A stretch of DNA of 44,319 nt from Deltaproteobacteria bacterium (lineage in GTDB: Bacteria > Myxococcota > B64-G9): the NCBI GenBank assembly GCA_030622135.1, contig JAUXGL010000010.1, positions 1-44,319 of the forward strand. Reading direction: 5' to 3'. This document shows, in pieces, positions 8,883 to 17,456 of the stretch. Position numbers and translations under genes: made by a program. Position 1 is the first letter of the stretch. The number at the start of each line of letters is the position of its first letter. Under the pieces are notes generated by a model. It had not been told where the DNA came from. It ran no database searches and worked only from the letters and a program-made list of their open reading frames with translations.

Positions 8883-11291
8883 TCAGGGCTGCAAAACCAG
8901 CTCTTCGTCCCCGAACAGGTCCAGGTAGAAGGGATAAATACCCGGGCAAGATGCGCTCAGCCCGCAGCGGTCGGCCTGGGGACAACGAGCGCGCTGCTTG
9001 AGATCGGCCCCGATAGTCTTTTGGCCCTCTCCCTCCAAGTTGCCGCTGTATATCTTCACCCGGGAAGAATCCTCCAGGGGAGCCGGCGCCGCGGTTTTTG
9101 ACAATAGATGCCCGCAGCCGGGGAACCGAGTGGTCAGCAGGCAGTGCGGAAACACCTCGCTCAGGCATCTCAGCACCCGGTCGAAGAGCTCCGGGCTCAG
9201 CTCCCCGCGCGCGGTCTTTAGCGCCTCTACCGTTTCGGTCAGCGGGACCGCCACCGGCCGGAACACCTCCGAATCGGGGGACGACGGCGCCGCCAGGACG
9301 ATGGACTGCGCCGGACCAAACTCGCTCGACTGGCAAAACCGCATGGTCTCCGCGATGTGCCGGTGGTTGCCCCGCGCCAGCACCATGTGGGCACGGATGC
9401 GGTCGAACCCGATTTCGCGCAGGTTCATAAGCCCCCGGCGGGTTTCCTCGAAGGCCCCCTCCCGTCCGGCGATCTTGTCGTGAATCTCCGCGGAAGGGCC
9501 GAACACGGGAACGTCCAGGAGCGTCAGGCCGGCGTCCACGATCCGGCGAGCCAGCGGCATATGGGACAGGGGGCCACCGTGGGACCAGACCTCGATCTCC
9601 AAAAAGCCCCGTTCGCGGGCCTTCTGTAGGATTTCCACGATATCGGGGTGTTCGAGGGGCTCGATGGCGGCCAAACGCAGGTGGGTGTATCCCTTCGAGC
9701 GCAGCATTTGAATGCTTCTTTCGATCTTGGCCAGATCATCCAGCGCCCAGGGCGCGCGGTTCTGGAGGTTGATGATTCGGGTGGTGCAAAAGGTGCAGGC
9801 GTTGCGGCACTTGGTGCGGATGACCAGGTGGGCCCTCCCGCCTCCTTCCAGACCGACTGCGCACAATTCCTCGTCGGAATCCCCCGCCCCCATCGGATTG
9901 GCCATCGCAAAGCCAAACCTGCGTACGTGGTTGATGGGCAATCCCGGGCAGCTTCCACGGTGGGCACATCCCCGGCAACGCCGCGAAAACACCCGGTAGC
10001 GGTGCAGTATGAAATGGTCCACGAAGCCACCGAGATCGATCTCGCCTTTATCCGTAAACACCCCCGGATCGGGCTGGGTTTCCTCGAACACCACCTCCGC
10101 ATCGGGCAACACGCACCGAGGCAAATTGAGCAGGCGAACGGTCGTACCGAACATGGGTTCCAGCGCCTCTGCCGGGTTCACCCCCCGCTTTTCCACATCG
10201 GAAAGGGAGAGAAACGTCTGAAGCGAAAACAAGAACCGAAAAGCCTGTCCCCGGACGGCCGCCGCGCGCTCCTTTAGCCATTGGGCACTGCCGCGGTTCA
10301 GGATGACCTGGATGTCCCCCTCGGGCTGTTTCAAAAACGCATCGAGCACTTGGGGATCCCCCGAGGCTTTCCGTAAAGACACCGGGCCGGAGACGGGACC
10401 ATCCCGCAGGCGCTCCAGCTCCGCGCAAAAGTCTTTGAGGAAACACACCGGGCAACGCTCGGGATCCTTGCAGGGAAGATCCCGGCCAGAGCGAATCGAG
10501 CGTTCCAGTTCCCGCCGGCGCCCCGCCACCTCGTCGTGGAGCTTGTGCGGATCCTGGATCAAATCCTCCAGGCCCTCCAGCAGGTTAGGCGGCAACCGGT
10601 TGGTCCAGATCGTAGCCCCCCGCAAACGGGCCCGGGTGATGGCCTCCCGGAGTTGGGGCGCGGGAGAGTCCGGCCTGCAAAGGATCTCCCTGCGGTTTAG
10701 AAAGGCGCGTCCGAAAGGAACCGGCCAGAGAAGATCGAACTCGCTGATTTCCTGGTCCATGAAGAAATCGAGGATATCCGGCAGGCTCTCCAGATTGAGG
10801 GCGTTCACCACCACGTCCAGGTTAACCACGGCCCCTTCCGCCATCAGGTTCCGCAGCCCCTGCAGGCTCTGCCGGAAGGCTCCCTCCACTCCCACCAGGC
10901 GGTCGTGGATCCCGGGGTTGTGGCCATGCATGGAAAAGGTGGCTTCGTTCAGGCCGGATCGGGCCGCCTGATGGGCGAACTTCCGATAGGCGAACATCCT
11001 CCCGTTGGTGACGGTCTGGATCCACTTGTATCCCAGCTCCCTTCCGAAACCGATCAGATCGAGGTAGCCGGGATGGATGGTCGGCTCGCCGCCCGACAAA
11101 ATGAGGCGTTCGGCACCCGCGGCGATGCCCCGGCGGAGGTCCTGGCGAAGGTCGTCCAAGTCCAACAACCGGCCGGTATGCAGCTCGGAGTCCAGGCAGA
11201 ACCGGCAACGGTTGTTGCAGGCCAGGGTGAGCCGCACCCAGTGACGCTTCTCCCAGGCAGCCCGCTCCCGGTGTAAGTCATCGATGGTCAT
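8883..11291 (-). CDS. Double radical SAM domain protein
   Basis: Two rSAM motifs in one 802-aa ORF: CNNRCRFC (with LSGGEPTIHP) and CRNACTFC; each half ends in CxxC/CxG-type cysteines (CRGCAHRGSCPG; CGLSASCPG). Confidence 0.9.
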   Translation of the reverse strand: MTIDDLHRERAAWEKRHWVRLTLACNNRCRFCLDSELHTGRLLDLDDLRQDLRRGIAAGAERLILSGGEPTIHPGYLDLIGFGRELGYKWIQTVTNGRMFAYRKFAHQAARSGLNEATFSMHGHNPGIHDRLVGVEGAFRQSLQGLRNLMAEGAVVNLDVVVNALNLESLPDILDFFMDQEISEFDLLWPVPFGRAFLNRREILCRPDSPAPQLREAITRARLRGATIWTNRLPPNLLEGLEDLIQDPHKLHDEVAGRRRELERSIRSGRDLPCKDPERCPVCFLKDFCAELERLRDGPVSGPVSLRKASGDPQVLDAFLKQPEGDIQVILNRGSAQWLKERAAAVRGQAFRFLFSLQTFLSLSDVEKRGVNPAEALEPMFGTTVRLLNLPRCVLPDAEVVFEETQPDPGVFTDKGEIDLGGFVDHFILHRYRVFSRRCRGCAHRGSCPGLPINHVRRFGFAMANPMGAGDSDEELCAVGLEGGGRAHLVIRTKCRNACTFCTTRIINLQNRAPWALDDLAKIERSIQMLRSKGYTHLRLAAIEPLEHPDIVEILQKARERGFLEIEVWSHGGPLSHMPLARRIVDAGLTLLDVPVFGPSAEIHDKIAGREGAFEETRRGLMNLREIGFDRIRAHMVLARGNHRHIAETMRFCQSSEFGPAQSIVLAAPSSPDSEVFRPVAVPLTETVEALKTARGELSPELFDRVLRCLSEVFPHCLLTTRFPGCGHLLSKTAAPAPLEDSSRVKIYSGNLEGEGQKTIGADLKQRARCPQADRCGLSASCPGIYPFYLDLFGDEELVLQP

Positions 11292-11306
11292 ACGCCCTCT
11301 TGGGTT

Positions 11307-13562
11307 TCATTTTCCATCCGGATCCTGGCCGAAAACGTAGTGACCGGGGCACCGGACGAGATGGGGGCAGCGCCGGCAGCGTCGGTCCCGGGCGCGCTTG
11401 CTGGCCAGGAAGGCCTGCAGGTTCTCCCCGCTTGCGCCCACGAAGACCATGTCCCGGGCGGCCTTGTCGAAGTCGACCGCCGCCGATTCTTCGTGTCCGG
11501 GCAGCAGGCACGGCGGGCAATTGATCACCTGCAGCTTCATCCCCGCGGGCGCGGCATCCAGCAACCCGCCCAGCACTCGGCGCAGGTCTTGAGGATCCGG
11601 CACCTGGCCGGGCCGGGCCCGGCCGAAGGGGGTCACCACCTGAAGGTTCCACCGGCGAATTCCCCGATTACTCAGGAGATCCGCCAGCCGGGGGACGCCT
11701 TCAAGATTCGTTCGTACCAGGGTGGTATTGACGGCGACTCTCTCTGGACCCAGCTCGGAGAGAATGTTTGTGAGGCCGGTGGTGGTCTGCCCGAAGCTTT
11801 CGGGCACGCCGGTGATATCCGCCTGTCCGGCCGCATCGGGGGCGTGGAGCGAGACCAACACCTCACCGACGCCCGATTGCGCCATCTTCCGGGCATAGGC
11901 GGCGTAGCTGAGCCGGCGGCCGTTGGTCACCACGGTGATCTTTTCATAGCCCACCCGGTGACCGGCCCGGATGACGTCGAAGAGATCCGGGTGCAGGCTG
12001 GGTTCGCCGCCGTCGATGTCCAGGAGGCGGTAGCCCATGTCCCGATACCGCTCCAACGCCGCCAGCACCTCGCCGGCATCGGCGTCCCGGGGAGGCCGAT
12101 CGCCCACGGCGCAAAACCGACAATGATTGTTGCAGCGGTAGGTGAGGTTCACGATGACCTTCCGCCCCGCCGGTGGCAAAAGCACCCGCCGCAAGGAAGC
12201 CACCGCCTGCACCAGGAACCGGCGGTCGAACTCCGGCGTCTCGATCACCGGACGGTCCTGGAAGCAGGCATGCCAGTCCTCGGGGGCTTTCTCCAGGTAT
12301 CCCCTTTCCCGGCAGGTATCTCCAAGCGGCGTGCCCGGCAGCGGCACCGCGAACTGAACCAGCGGTTGCACACCGTGTCGGCGCGCCAACCTTTTCGCCA
12401 TATCGAGAGTCTGGTTGATCTCCTCCTTGGTTTCACCCGCTGTTCCCACCAGGCAGTGCACCTGGAGCGGGAGATCCTCCCGGCGGCACCATCGGGCCAC
12501 ACGCTCCACCGACTCCGGATCCAGGTTTTTCATGAGCACCTCTTTCTGCACCCGCATCGAGGCGCTCTCCAAAGAAACCTTCATCTGCGGCGTCAGCCGC
12601 GAAAGCCGCCGGATGTCTTCTTGCCGCAGCCGGTCGGCACGCAGGCCGTTTGGGAAAATCGCCCGCAGATGTAACCGCTCCAGGCTTTCGAGCATCGCAT
12701 TGAACCTCGAACGGTCCAAGTTGCACACGTCGTCCAGGATCACCACCCGCTCGAGACCGAAATCGCGGCGCCAGCGCTGCAACCACTCGTCCACCCGGCC
12801 CCAGGGCACGGCCCGGACCTTCCGGCCTTCGGCCCCTAACCCGGGACGGCCCGAGCAAAACACGCAACCAAAGGGGCAGCCGCGCGAGGTGACCAGGGGC
12901 AACGTCCTCCTCGGATCGGAAGGAAAAGGCCCCGGCCGGCTCGATGAGCTCAAAACGCGCTGGAGAAAAGAAAAAGTTGATTCCAAATCAAGCGATTCAA
13001 AGGCCGGTTCCGGTAAGTAATCCAGTGAAAACGCGGTGGTTTCCTCCCATACCGCACGCTCCGGTTTCGATCCATTGGAGATTTCCGCGGCTAGCTTCTG
13101 AAGCATACGCTCGCCTTCGAACCGCAAGACAAGATCGATGGCCGGATATCGCGCCAGCAACTCATAGCCATCCAGCCAGAGCTCGTGCATACCTCCGGTG
13201 ACCATCTCGGCGAACACCTTGATTTCAACCCTGGCTTCATCGAGCGCTCCAATCATCCGATCGAGCCAGATAAGGCCCCGGCCGGTCCTCAGGTATGAAT
13301 CCAGGTGAAACACCACCAGGCGCGCTTCGACTTTTTTCAATAATTCCAAGAAATTCTCAGGGTCCACCCCTAGCCGGAAACCGTCTTTTTGCCCCACCAG
13401 ATCCGCCCCGGCCGCCGTCAGGCCGTCCAGGATTCGCACGTGCCAGCCGGCCTTTTTCAGGACGGCGGCGGCCTGGCAGGCACCCAGAAACGTCAGATAG
13501 GGATAATCGATAAAGTTAAAAGACAAGGGCACCGGAGCGCGGATGACGATTGCATCGCTCAT
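11307..13562 (-). CDS. B12-binding-like N-terminus plus two radical SAM domains
   Basis: N-terminal PYLTFLGACQAAAVLKKAGWHVRILDG (cobalamin-binding-like fold), then CPFGCVFCSG, then CNNHCRFCAVG with DGGEPSLHP; C-terminal CRRCPHLVRCPG. Confidence 0.87.
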   Translation of the reverse strand: MSDAIVIRAPVPLSFNFIDYPYLTFLGACQAAAVLKKAGWHVRILDGLTAAGADLVGQKDGFRLGVDPENFLELLKKVEARLVVFHLDSYLRTGRGLIWLDRMIGALDEARVEIKVFAEMVTGGMHELWLDGYELLARYPAIDLVLRFEGERMLQKLAAEISNGSKPERAVWEETTAFSLDYLPEPAFESLDLESTFSFLQRVLSSSSRPGPFPSDPRRTLPLVTSRGCPFGCVFCSGRPGLGAEGRKVRAVPWGRVDEWLQRWRRDFGLERVVILDDVCNLDRSRFNAMLESLERLHLRAIFPNGLRADRLRQEDIRRLSRLTPQMKVSLESASMRVQKEVLMKNLDPESVERVARWCRREDLPLQVHCLVGTAGETKEEINQTLDMAKRLARRHGVQPLVQFAVPLPGTPLGDTCRERGYLEKAPEDWHACFQDRPVIETPEFDRRFLVQAVASLRRVLLPPAGRKVIVNLTYRCNNHCRFCAVGDRPPRDADAGEVLAALERYRDMGYRLLDIDGGEPSLHPDLFDVIRAGHRVGYEKITVVTNGRRLSYAAYARKMAQSGVGEVLVSLHAPDAAGQADITGVPESFGQTTTGLTNILSELGPERVAVNTTLVRTNLEGVPRLADLLSNRGIRRWNLQVVTPFGRARPGQVPDPQDLRRVLGGLLDAAPAGMKLQVINCPPCLLPGHEESAAVDFDKAARDMVFVGASGENLQAFLASKRARDRRCRRCPHLVRCPGHYVFGQDPDGK

Positions 13563-13624
13563 TTTCAAGCAGAATAGAGGCACATCCCGAAGGGGTCAAG
13601 CCGCGGCCGAAATGACAAACCCAG

Positions 13625-15481
13625 GTGCTTAGGCTAGCATTGCTGGGGATGCCCTCGGCAATGCAAAGGATTTTCAAAAAGGCGCTTTTGAAGGTGGGCT
13701 ACGCCTGCAACAACAACTGCGCTTTCTGCCACTCCGCCCCCCACCGCGGCTATGATTCCACAATCGAAGAGATCCGAGACAAGATCGTATCCGCCCGGCG
13801 TCTCGGCGCTGAGATGCTGGTGCTTTCCGGAGGCGAGCCCACCATCCGCAGGGACCTGCCAGCGATCACGGCCGCCATCCGGGATTGCGGCATGAAGATC
13901 GGCCTGGTGACCAACGGCCGCATGCTGGCCTACCCCAGACTGGCCGAAAAACTGATCTCCGCGGGGCTCGGATACGCCTACGTATCTCTCTGTGGACCCG
14001 ACATCGAAGTCCACGACCGGCACACGCGCACAAGATCCTTCAACCAAACCTTGCAGGGTATCAAGAATCTATCGGGAAACATTGACGATTTAACCATCAA
14101 CCTGGTGCTTACCGCCTGGAACCTCGAACACCTCGGCAGGCTACCGAATCGGCTGACACCTCTCACCACCACAGGGGCACCTCTCACGGGAACCGTGCGA
14201 GTTAAGCTGTCCATGCTGGAACCGGAGGGGAGCGCCCTGGATACATTCGACTCCCTCGTGCCCCCGCGGGCCAAGGCGGCGGAGGCGGCGGCCGACGCGT
14301 GCCGTAAAATGGCCCTGGTCAAGGGGATCCAGCCGCTCTTGGACGGATTTCCGCTTTGCCTGGTTCCCGGGGAGCTACGCGAGCTGGAATCGGGCCTGCG
14401 CGAGGACGGCTACTTCATTATGTCCGAGGCCTTCGAAAAAAACTGGCACCCCATCGATGACAGAAACCGCTCCTTCGGCGACCGCTGCCGGACATGCAGC
14501 CTTCGGCGCAGGTGCCGGGGCGTCTACCGGCAATATCTGATCCAGCGGGGAGAGGACGAGCTGTGCCCGCAATCCGGGCCGGTCCCCAACTCGTTCAACT
14601 TCGAGCCGGTGGACCAACCCGAGCCTCTCCACCTGGAAAACTGTCCCATCCGCGCGGGCGAAAAACCGCCGCCCGACCCAGTGCGAGGTATCCTGGTCTC
14701 CGCCGGACCCGACCGCTTCCAGGCCTGCCTGGCGCCCACCCGGGACTTCTCCGACGCCACCATCGCCTACAGCATCCGGGAGCTCTCCCAGGTGTACCGA
14801 AGCCGCTCCAGCGACCGCCCGGTCGAGGACATCGGAAGCGATCTCGAGCGGCTCTCCCTGTCCTCCTCCTGCCGGCGCTGCCCCAAGAAGCCCCTGTGCG
14901 GAGGAGCATGGCAACCGACCGGCGAAGAGAACAGCTTCGACCGATTCAACGACCGGCTTGCGGGTGTGCTCTCGACGCTTTGCGGCTCGGTGCTGGACAT
15001 CGGCTGCGGTCGGGCTCCTTACCTGACCGCGCTGGCCGAGGGGCTGAGCCGGGGAACCGTACAATACCTGGGAATCGATCCCCAAGAAGGCCCCGAGCGC
15101 TTGCCCGAAGGTGCCGGTTTCATCCGTTCGACCTTGAGCGACTTCGACCACACCGGCCTCCCTTTCGACAACGTACTGGCTTGCCGCAGCCTCGACCACC
15201 TCGCCTCCCCCCAGAAAGGCATCCACAAAATAGCCGCCCTGACCACTCCCGGGGGGAAGGTTCTGCTGTCCGAGGACGACGTTTTTGGCGTGGTCCGTGG
15301 GCGGCGGGCGCTTGAGATCATCCAGGCCGGATCCGGCCTGCCCTTCGAACACCTGGCCAACCTCCGGCTGGACGAAGCCATGGAACTCTGCCGACGAGCC
15401 GGCCTGCGCCCGGTGCGCTGGTTCTCCGCCGCCGAGAACGGCTGCTCCGCGTGGCTGCTGGAGTGCCGTCGATTAAAATAG
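13625..15481 (+). CDS. Radical SAM / SAM-dependent methyltransferase fusion
   Basis: CNNNCAFCHSAPHRG with LSGGEPTIRR; C-terminal class I methyltransferase motif VLDIGCGRAPYLTALAEGLSRGTVQYLGIDP. Exact start uncertain (GTG 13625, ATG 13649 or 13661). Confidence 0.87.
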   Translation: MLRLALLGMPSAMQRIFKKALLKVGYACNNNCAFCHSAPHRGYDSTIEEIRDKIVSARRLGAEMLVLSGGEPTIRRDLPAITAAIRDCGMKIGLVTNGRMLAYPRLAEKLISAGLGYAYVSLCGPDIEVHDRHTRTRSFNQTLQGIKNLSGNIDDLTINLVLTAWNLEHLGRLPNRLTPLTTTGAPLTGTVRVKLSMLEPEGSALDTFDSLVPPRAKAAEAAADACRKMALVKGIQPLLDGFPLCLVPGELRELESGLREDGYFIMSEAFEKNWHPIDDRNRSFGDRCRTCSLRRRCRGVYRQYLIQRGEDELCPQSGPVPNSFNFEPVDQPEPLHLENCPIRAGEKPPPDPVRGILVSAGPDRFQACLAPTRDFSDATIAYSIRELSQVYRSRSSDRPVEDIGSDLERLSLSSSCRRCPKKPLCGGAWQPTGEENSFDRFNDRLAGVLSTLCGSVLDIGCGRAPYLTALAEGLSRGTVQYLGIDPQEGPERLPEGAGFIRSTLSDFDHTGLPFDNVLACRSLDHLASPQKGIHKIAALTTPGGKVLLSEDDVFGVVRGRRALEIIQAGSGLPFEHLANLRLDEAMELCRRAGLRPVRWFSAAENGCSAWLLECRRLK

Positions 15482-15556
15482 ACCCCGTATCGGTTGCGGC
15501 CGAACCGCGCTGGAAATACAGATTTTGCAAAAAGAGAACGGAGGGGACGAAAGCTT

Positions 15557-15901
15557 CTACCAGGACCCGTGCGAGCCGTGGGACCCGTGGGACCCGTGCG
15601 AGCCATGAGACCCGTGGGACCCGTGAGATCCGTGGGACCCGTGCGAACCGTGGGAACCGTGGGAACAATGGGTCAGCTCCCGGCGAGACGATGCCTGACT
15701 GCCTTTCACCGCGTTGCCTTGCTTACCCGGGAGGCTGGCAATTTTGCCGGATGCCCCGCCGGCCGCGATCGCCGTTCCCGCGGTCGCCAGTAAAACCACG
15801 GAGGAAGAAGATAGAAAGTCCCGACGGGTTAGCTTTTTTTCCTTCTTGGTAAGGAATGCCTGGGCGCTCTTCTCCACCTTCGGATATCTATCCTGCGACA
15901 T
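15557..15901 (-). CDS. His-Xaa-Ser repeat (HxsA-like) precursor with twin-arginine-type signal
   Basis: TRRDFLSSSSVVLLATAGTAIAAGGA matches the Tat signal pattern; C-terminus is HCS-(HGS)11-W; directly downstream of an HxsB-like maturase. Confidence 0.85.
   Translation of the reverse strand: MSQDRYPKVEKSAQAFLTKKEKKLTRRDFLSSSSVVLLATAGTAIAAGGASGKIASLPGKQGNAVKGSQASSRRELTHCSHGSHGSHGSHGSHGSHGSHGSHGSHGSHGSHGSW
15563..15670 (-). repeat. 9-bp (3-codon) tandem repeat encoding HCS(HGS)11
   Basis: Twelve consecutive His-X-Ser units read directly, with synonymous third-position variation. Confidence 0.95.
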
Positions 15902-15974
15902 ACCTCAATCCTCCAGCCGTGTCCTACTACACCGCTTATACACCACTCATCCTATTCAGGGCAGCTCCTTATAG

Positions 15975-17456
15975 TCAAGGCACGATCCTGCGGTAAACAC
16001 TGGATCTATCCTTGGATTCCGTCCAGCGGCGCAGTAGATCCTCCATTCCCGGTTCGGCCAGCCGCCTAAACAGGTGGTCCAGGATCCCCTTCTGGATCCG
16101 GCAGCGGTCGTTGACCGGGGAACGAGCCACCAGGTCGCCCTCCATGATGTAGTTGTATACTGGGCAAACACCGCAGTATGGCGCATAGGCGCACTCGTTG
16201 CAGCCAGGCAGGCATTCCACGCAAGACGCCACGCACATGGAGCGCACTCCCGGGTGCCGGATGATGTCGGCATAGCCGTTCTGGTGGACGTCGCCGATGC
16301 AGAACAGGTCGTCTCCCATGGCCCCCACCATGCGTCCCTCGTCACAGGTGTATACCCGCCCGTCGTAGTTGTAGGCCAACTGGCCCAGGCCGGCCCCGCA
16401 GGGAGAGCGCAGGTCCATGTAGTTGGAATCCTCGTCGGTCAGGATCCGGACCAACATGAGCGAGGCCAGCTTCTCCATGATCTCCTCGCCCTGCTTGTTC
16501 AACTCGATGATATAGTCGAGAGCCTCAAGGTAGAAATCGACAAACTCCTGGGCAGTGTAGCCCTCCCGGGCCCAGATCTTCAATCCCATGCCGAAGGGAT
16601 TGAGTGGACGCAAGTGAATCACCTTGTGACCCATGCGCACGTAAGCGTCGACCACCTCACGGGGCTTTTTCAGCGCCGAGCGGGACACGGTGGCCAGGGC
16701 ATTGACGTAGGCCAGTTCCTTGTCCAATCCACGCCTTTTGTACGTACGCTCAAACGCCCTGATCTTCTTGATGGCTTCCTTGTAGCTGCTCTTCTTGGAA
16801 AACCGGCGATTGCGATCGTGCAGATCCGCCGGGCCGTCGATGGAGGTGCAAACCATCACGCCGTTGTCCACCAGGAAGTCGATCTGCTCCTGGTTGAGCG
16901 TGCTCAGGTTGCTGACCAGGCTGAAATAAAGGTTTCGCTCGCCGCCCTGGTTGCGCCGGTAACCCTCCTCCACGATGAACCGGAGTACGTCGAAGTTGAG
17001 CGCCGGCTCTCCACCCTGGAATTCGATGGTGAGATCCGGCGAAGGGCTCTCGAAGATCACATCCAGAACCCGCGCGGCCGTCTCCAGATCCATGTCGAAG
17101 CCCTTGCTCGTTTTGGGCTTGCGGCTGGCATGGCAGTAAACGCAAGCCTGGTTGCAACGCAAGGTAAGGATGAGGATGTGCAGGTTGGGGCCCGAAAACA
17201 GATGGTGGCTGCGCGCGCCCACCCGGTCCATCACCTTTTTTTCAATGTGTGGCCCGCGGATCAGGTTATGGCGCTCCAGATCGGCGTAGGCCGGGTGCTC
17301 TTTCGAAAGCGTCCCGGCCAGGAAATCGCCGAAGGTCTCGCGCTCCAGCCAGGCGTAATCGCCGGCATCGCCGGTCAGCAGCACCCGTCCGTCCAACTCC
17401 CGCCAGCGAAAGGGCATCAGGCGCTGGTTGTGCACCTCGGGAATAGGCTTTTTCAT
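15975..17456 (-). CDS. hxsB: Radical SAM/SPASM maturase, HxsB-like
   Basis: N-terminal LMPFRWRELDGRVLLTGDAGDYAWLERETF typical of HxsB-type proteins; CNQACVYCHAS; EFQGGEPALNF; SPASM-like C-terminal cysteines CVECLPGCNECAYAPYCGVCP. Confidence 0.85.
   Translation of the reverse strand: MKKPIPEVHNQRLMPFRWRELDGRVLLTGDAGDYAWLERETFGDFLAGTLSKEHPAYADLERHNLIRGPHIEKKVMDRVGARSHHLFSGPNLHILILTLRCNQACVYCHASRKPKTSKGFDMDLETAARVLDVIFESPSPDLTIEFQGGEPALNFDVLRFIVEEGYRRNQGGERNLYFSLVSNLSTLNQEQIDFLVDNGVMVCTSIDGPADLHDRNRRFSKKSSYKEAIKKIRAFERTYKRRGLDKELAYVNALATVSRSALKKPREVVDAYVRMGHKVIHLRPLNPFGMGLKIWAREGYTAQEFVDFYLEALDYIIELNKQGEEIMEKLASLMLVRILTDEDSNYMDLRSPCGAGLGQLAYNYDGRVYTCDEGRMVGAMGDDLFCIGDVHQNGYADIIRHPGVRSMCVASCVECLPGCNECAYAPYCGVCPVYNYIMEGDLVARSPVNDRCRIQKGILDHLFRRLAEPGMEDLLRRWTESKDRSSVYRRIVP

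Noticed and set aside
11340-12674. 444-aa plus-strand ORF opposite the double-rSAM gene
   Set aside because: Antisense shadow; minus strand has two intact rSAM motifs.
15563-15670. Possible CRISPR array or minisatellite
   Set aside because: 9-bp unit with no spacers, in frame within a coding precursor; explained by HGS peptide repeats.
15451-15852. Arg/Thr/Gly repeat ORFs on the plus strand (TRGTRGTRAS...)
   Set aside because: Complementary reading of the HGS repeat; the minus strand has the Tat signal, conserved repeat residues and operon context.
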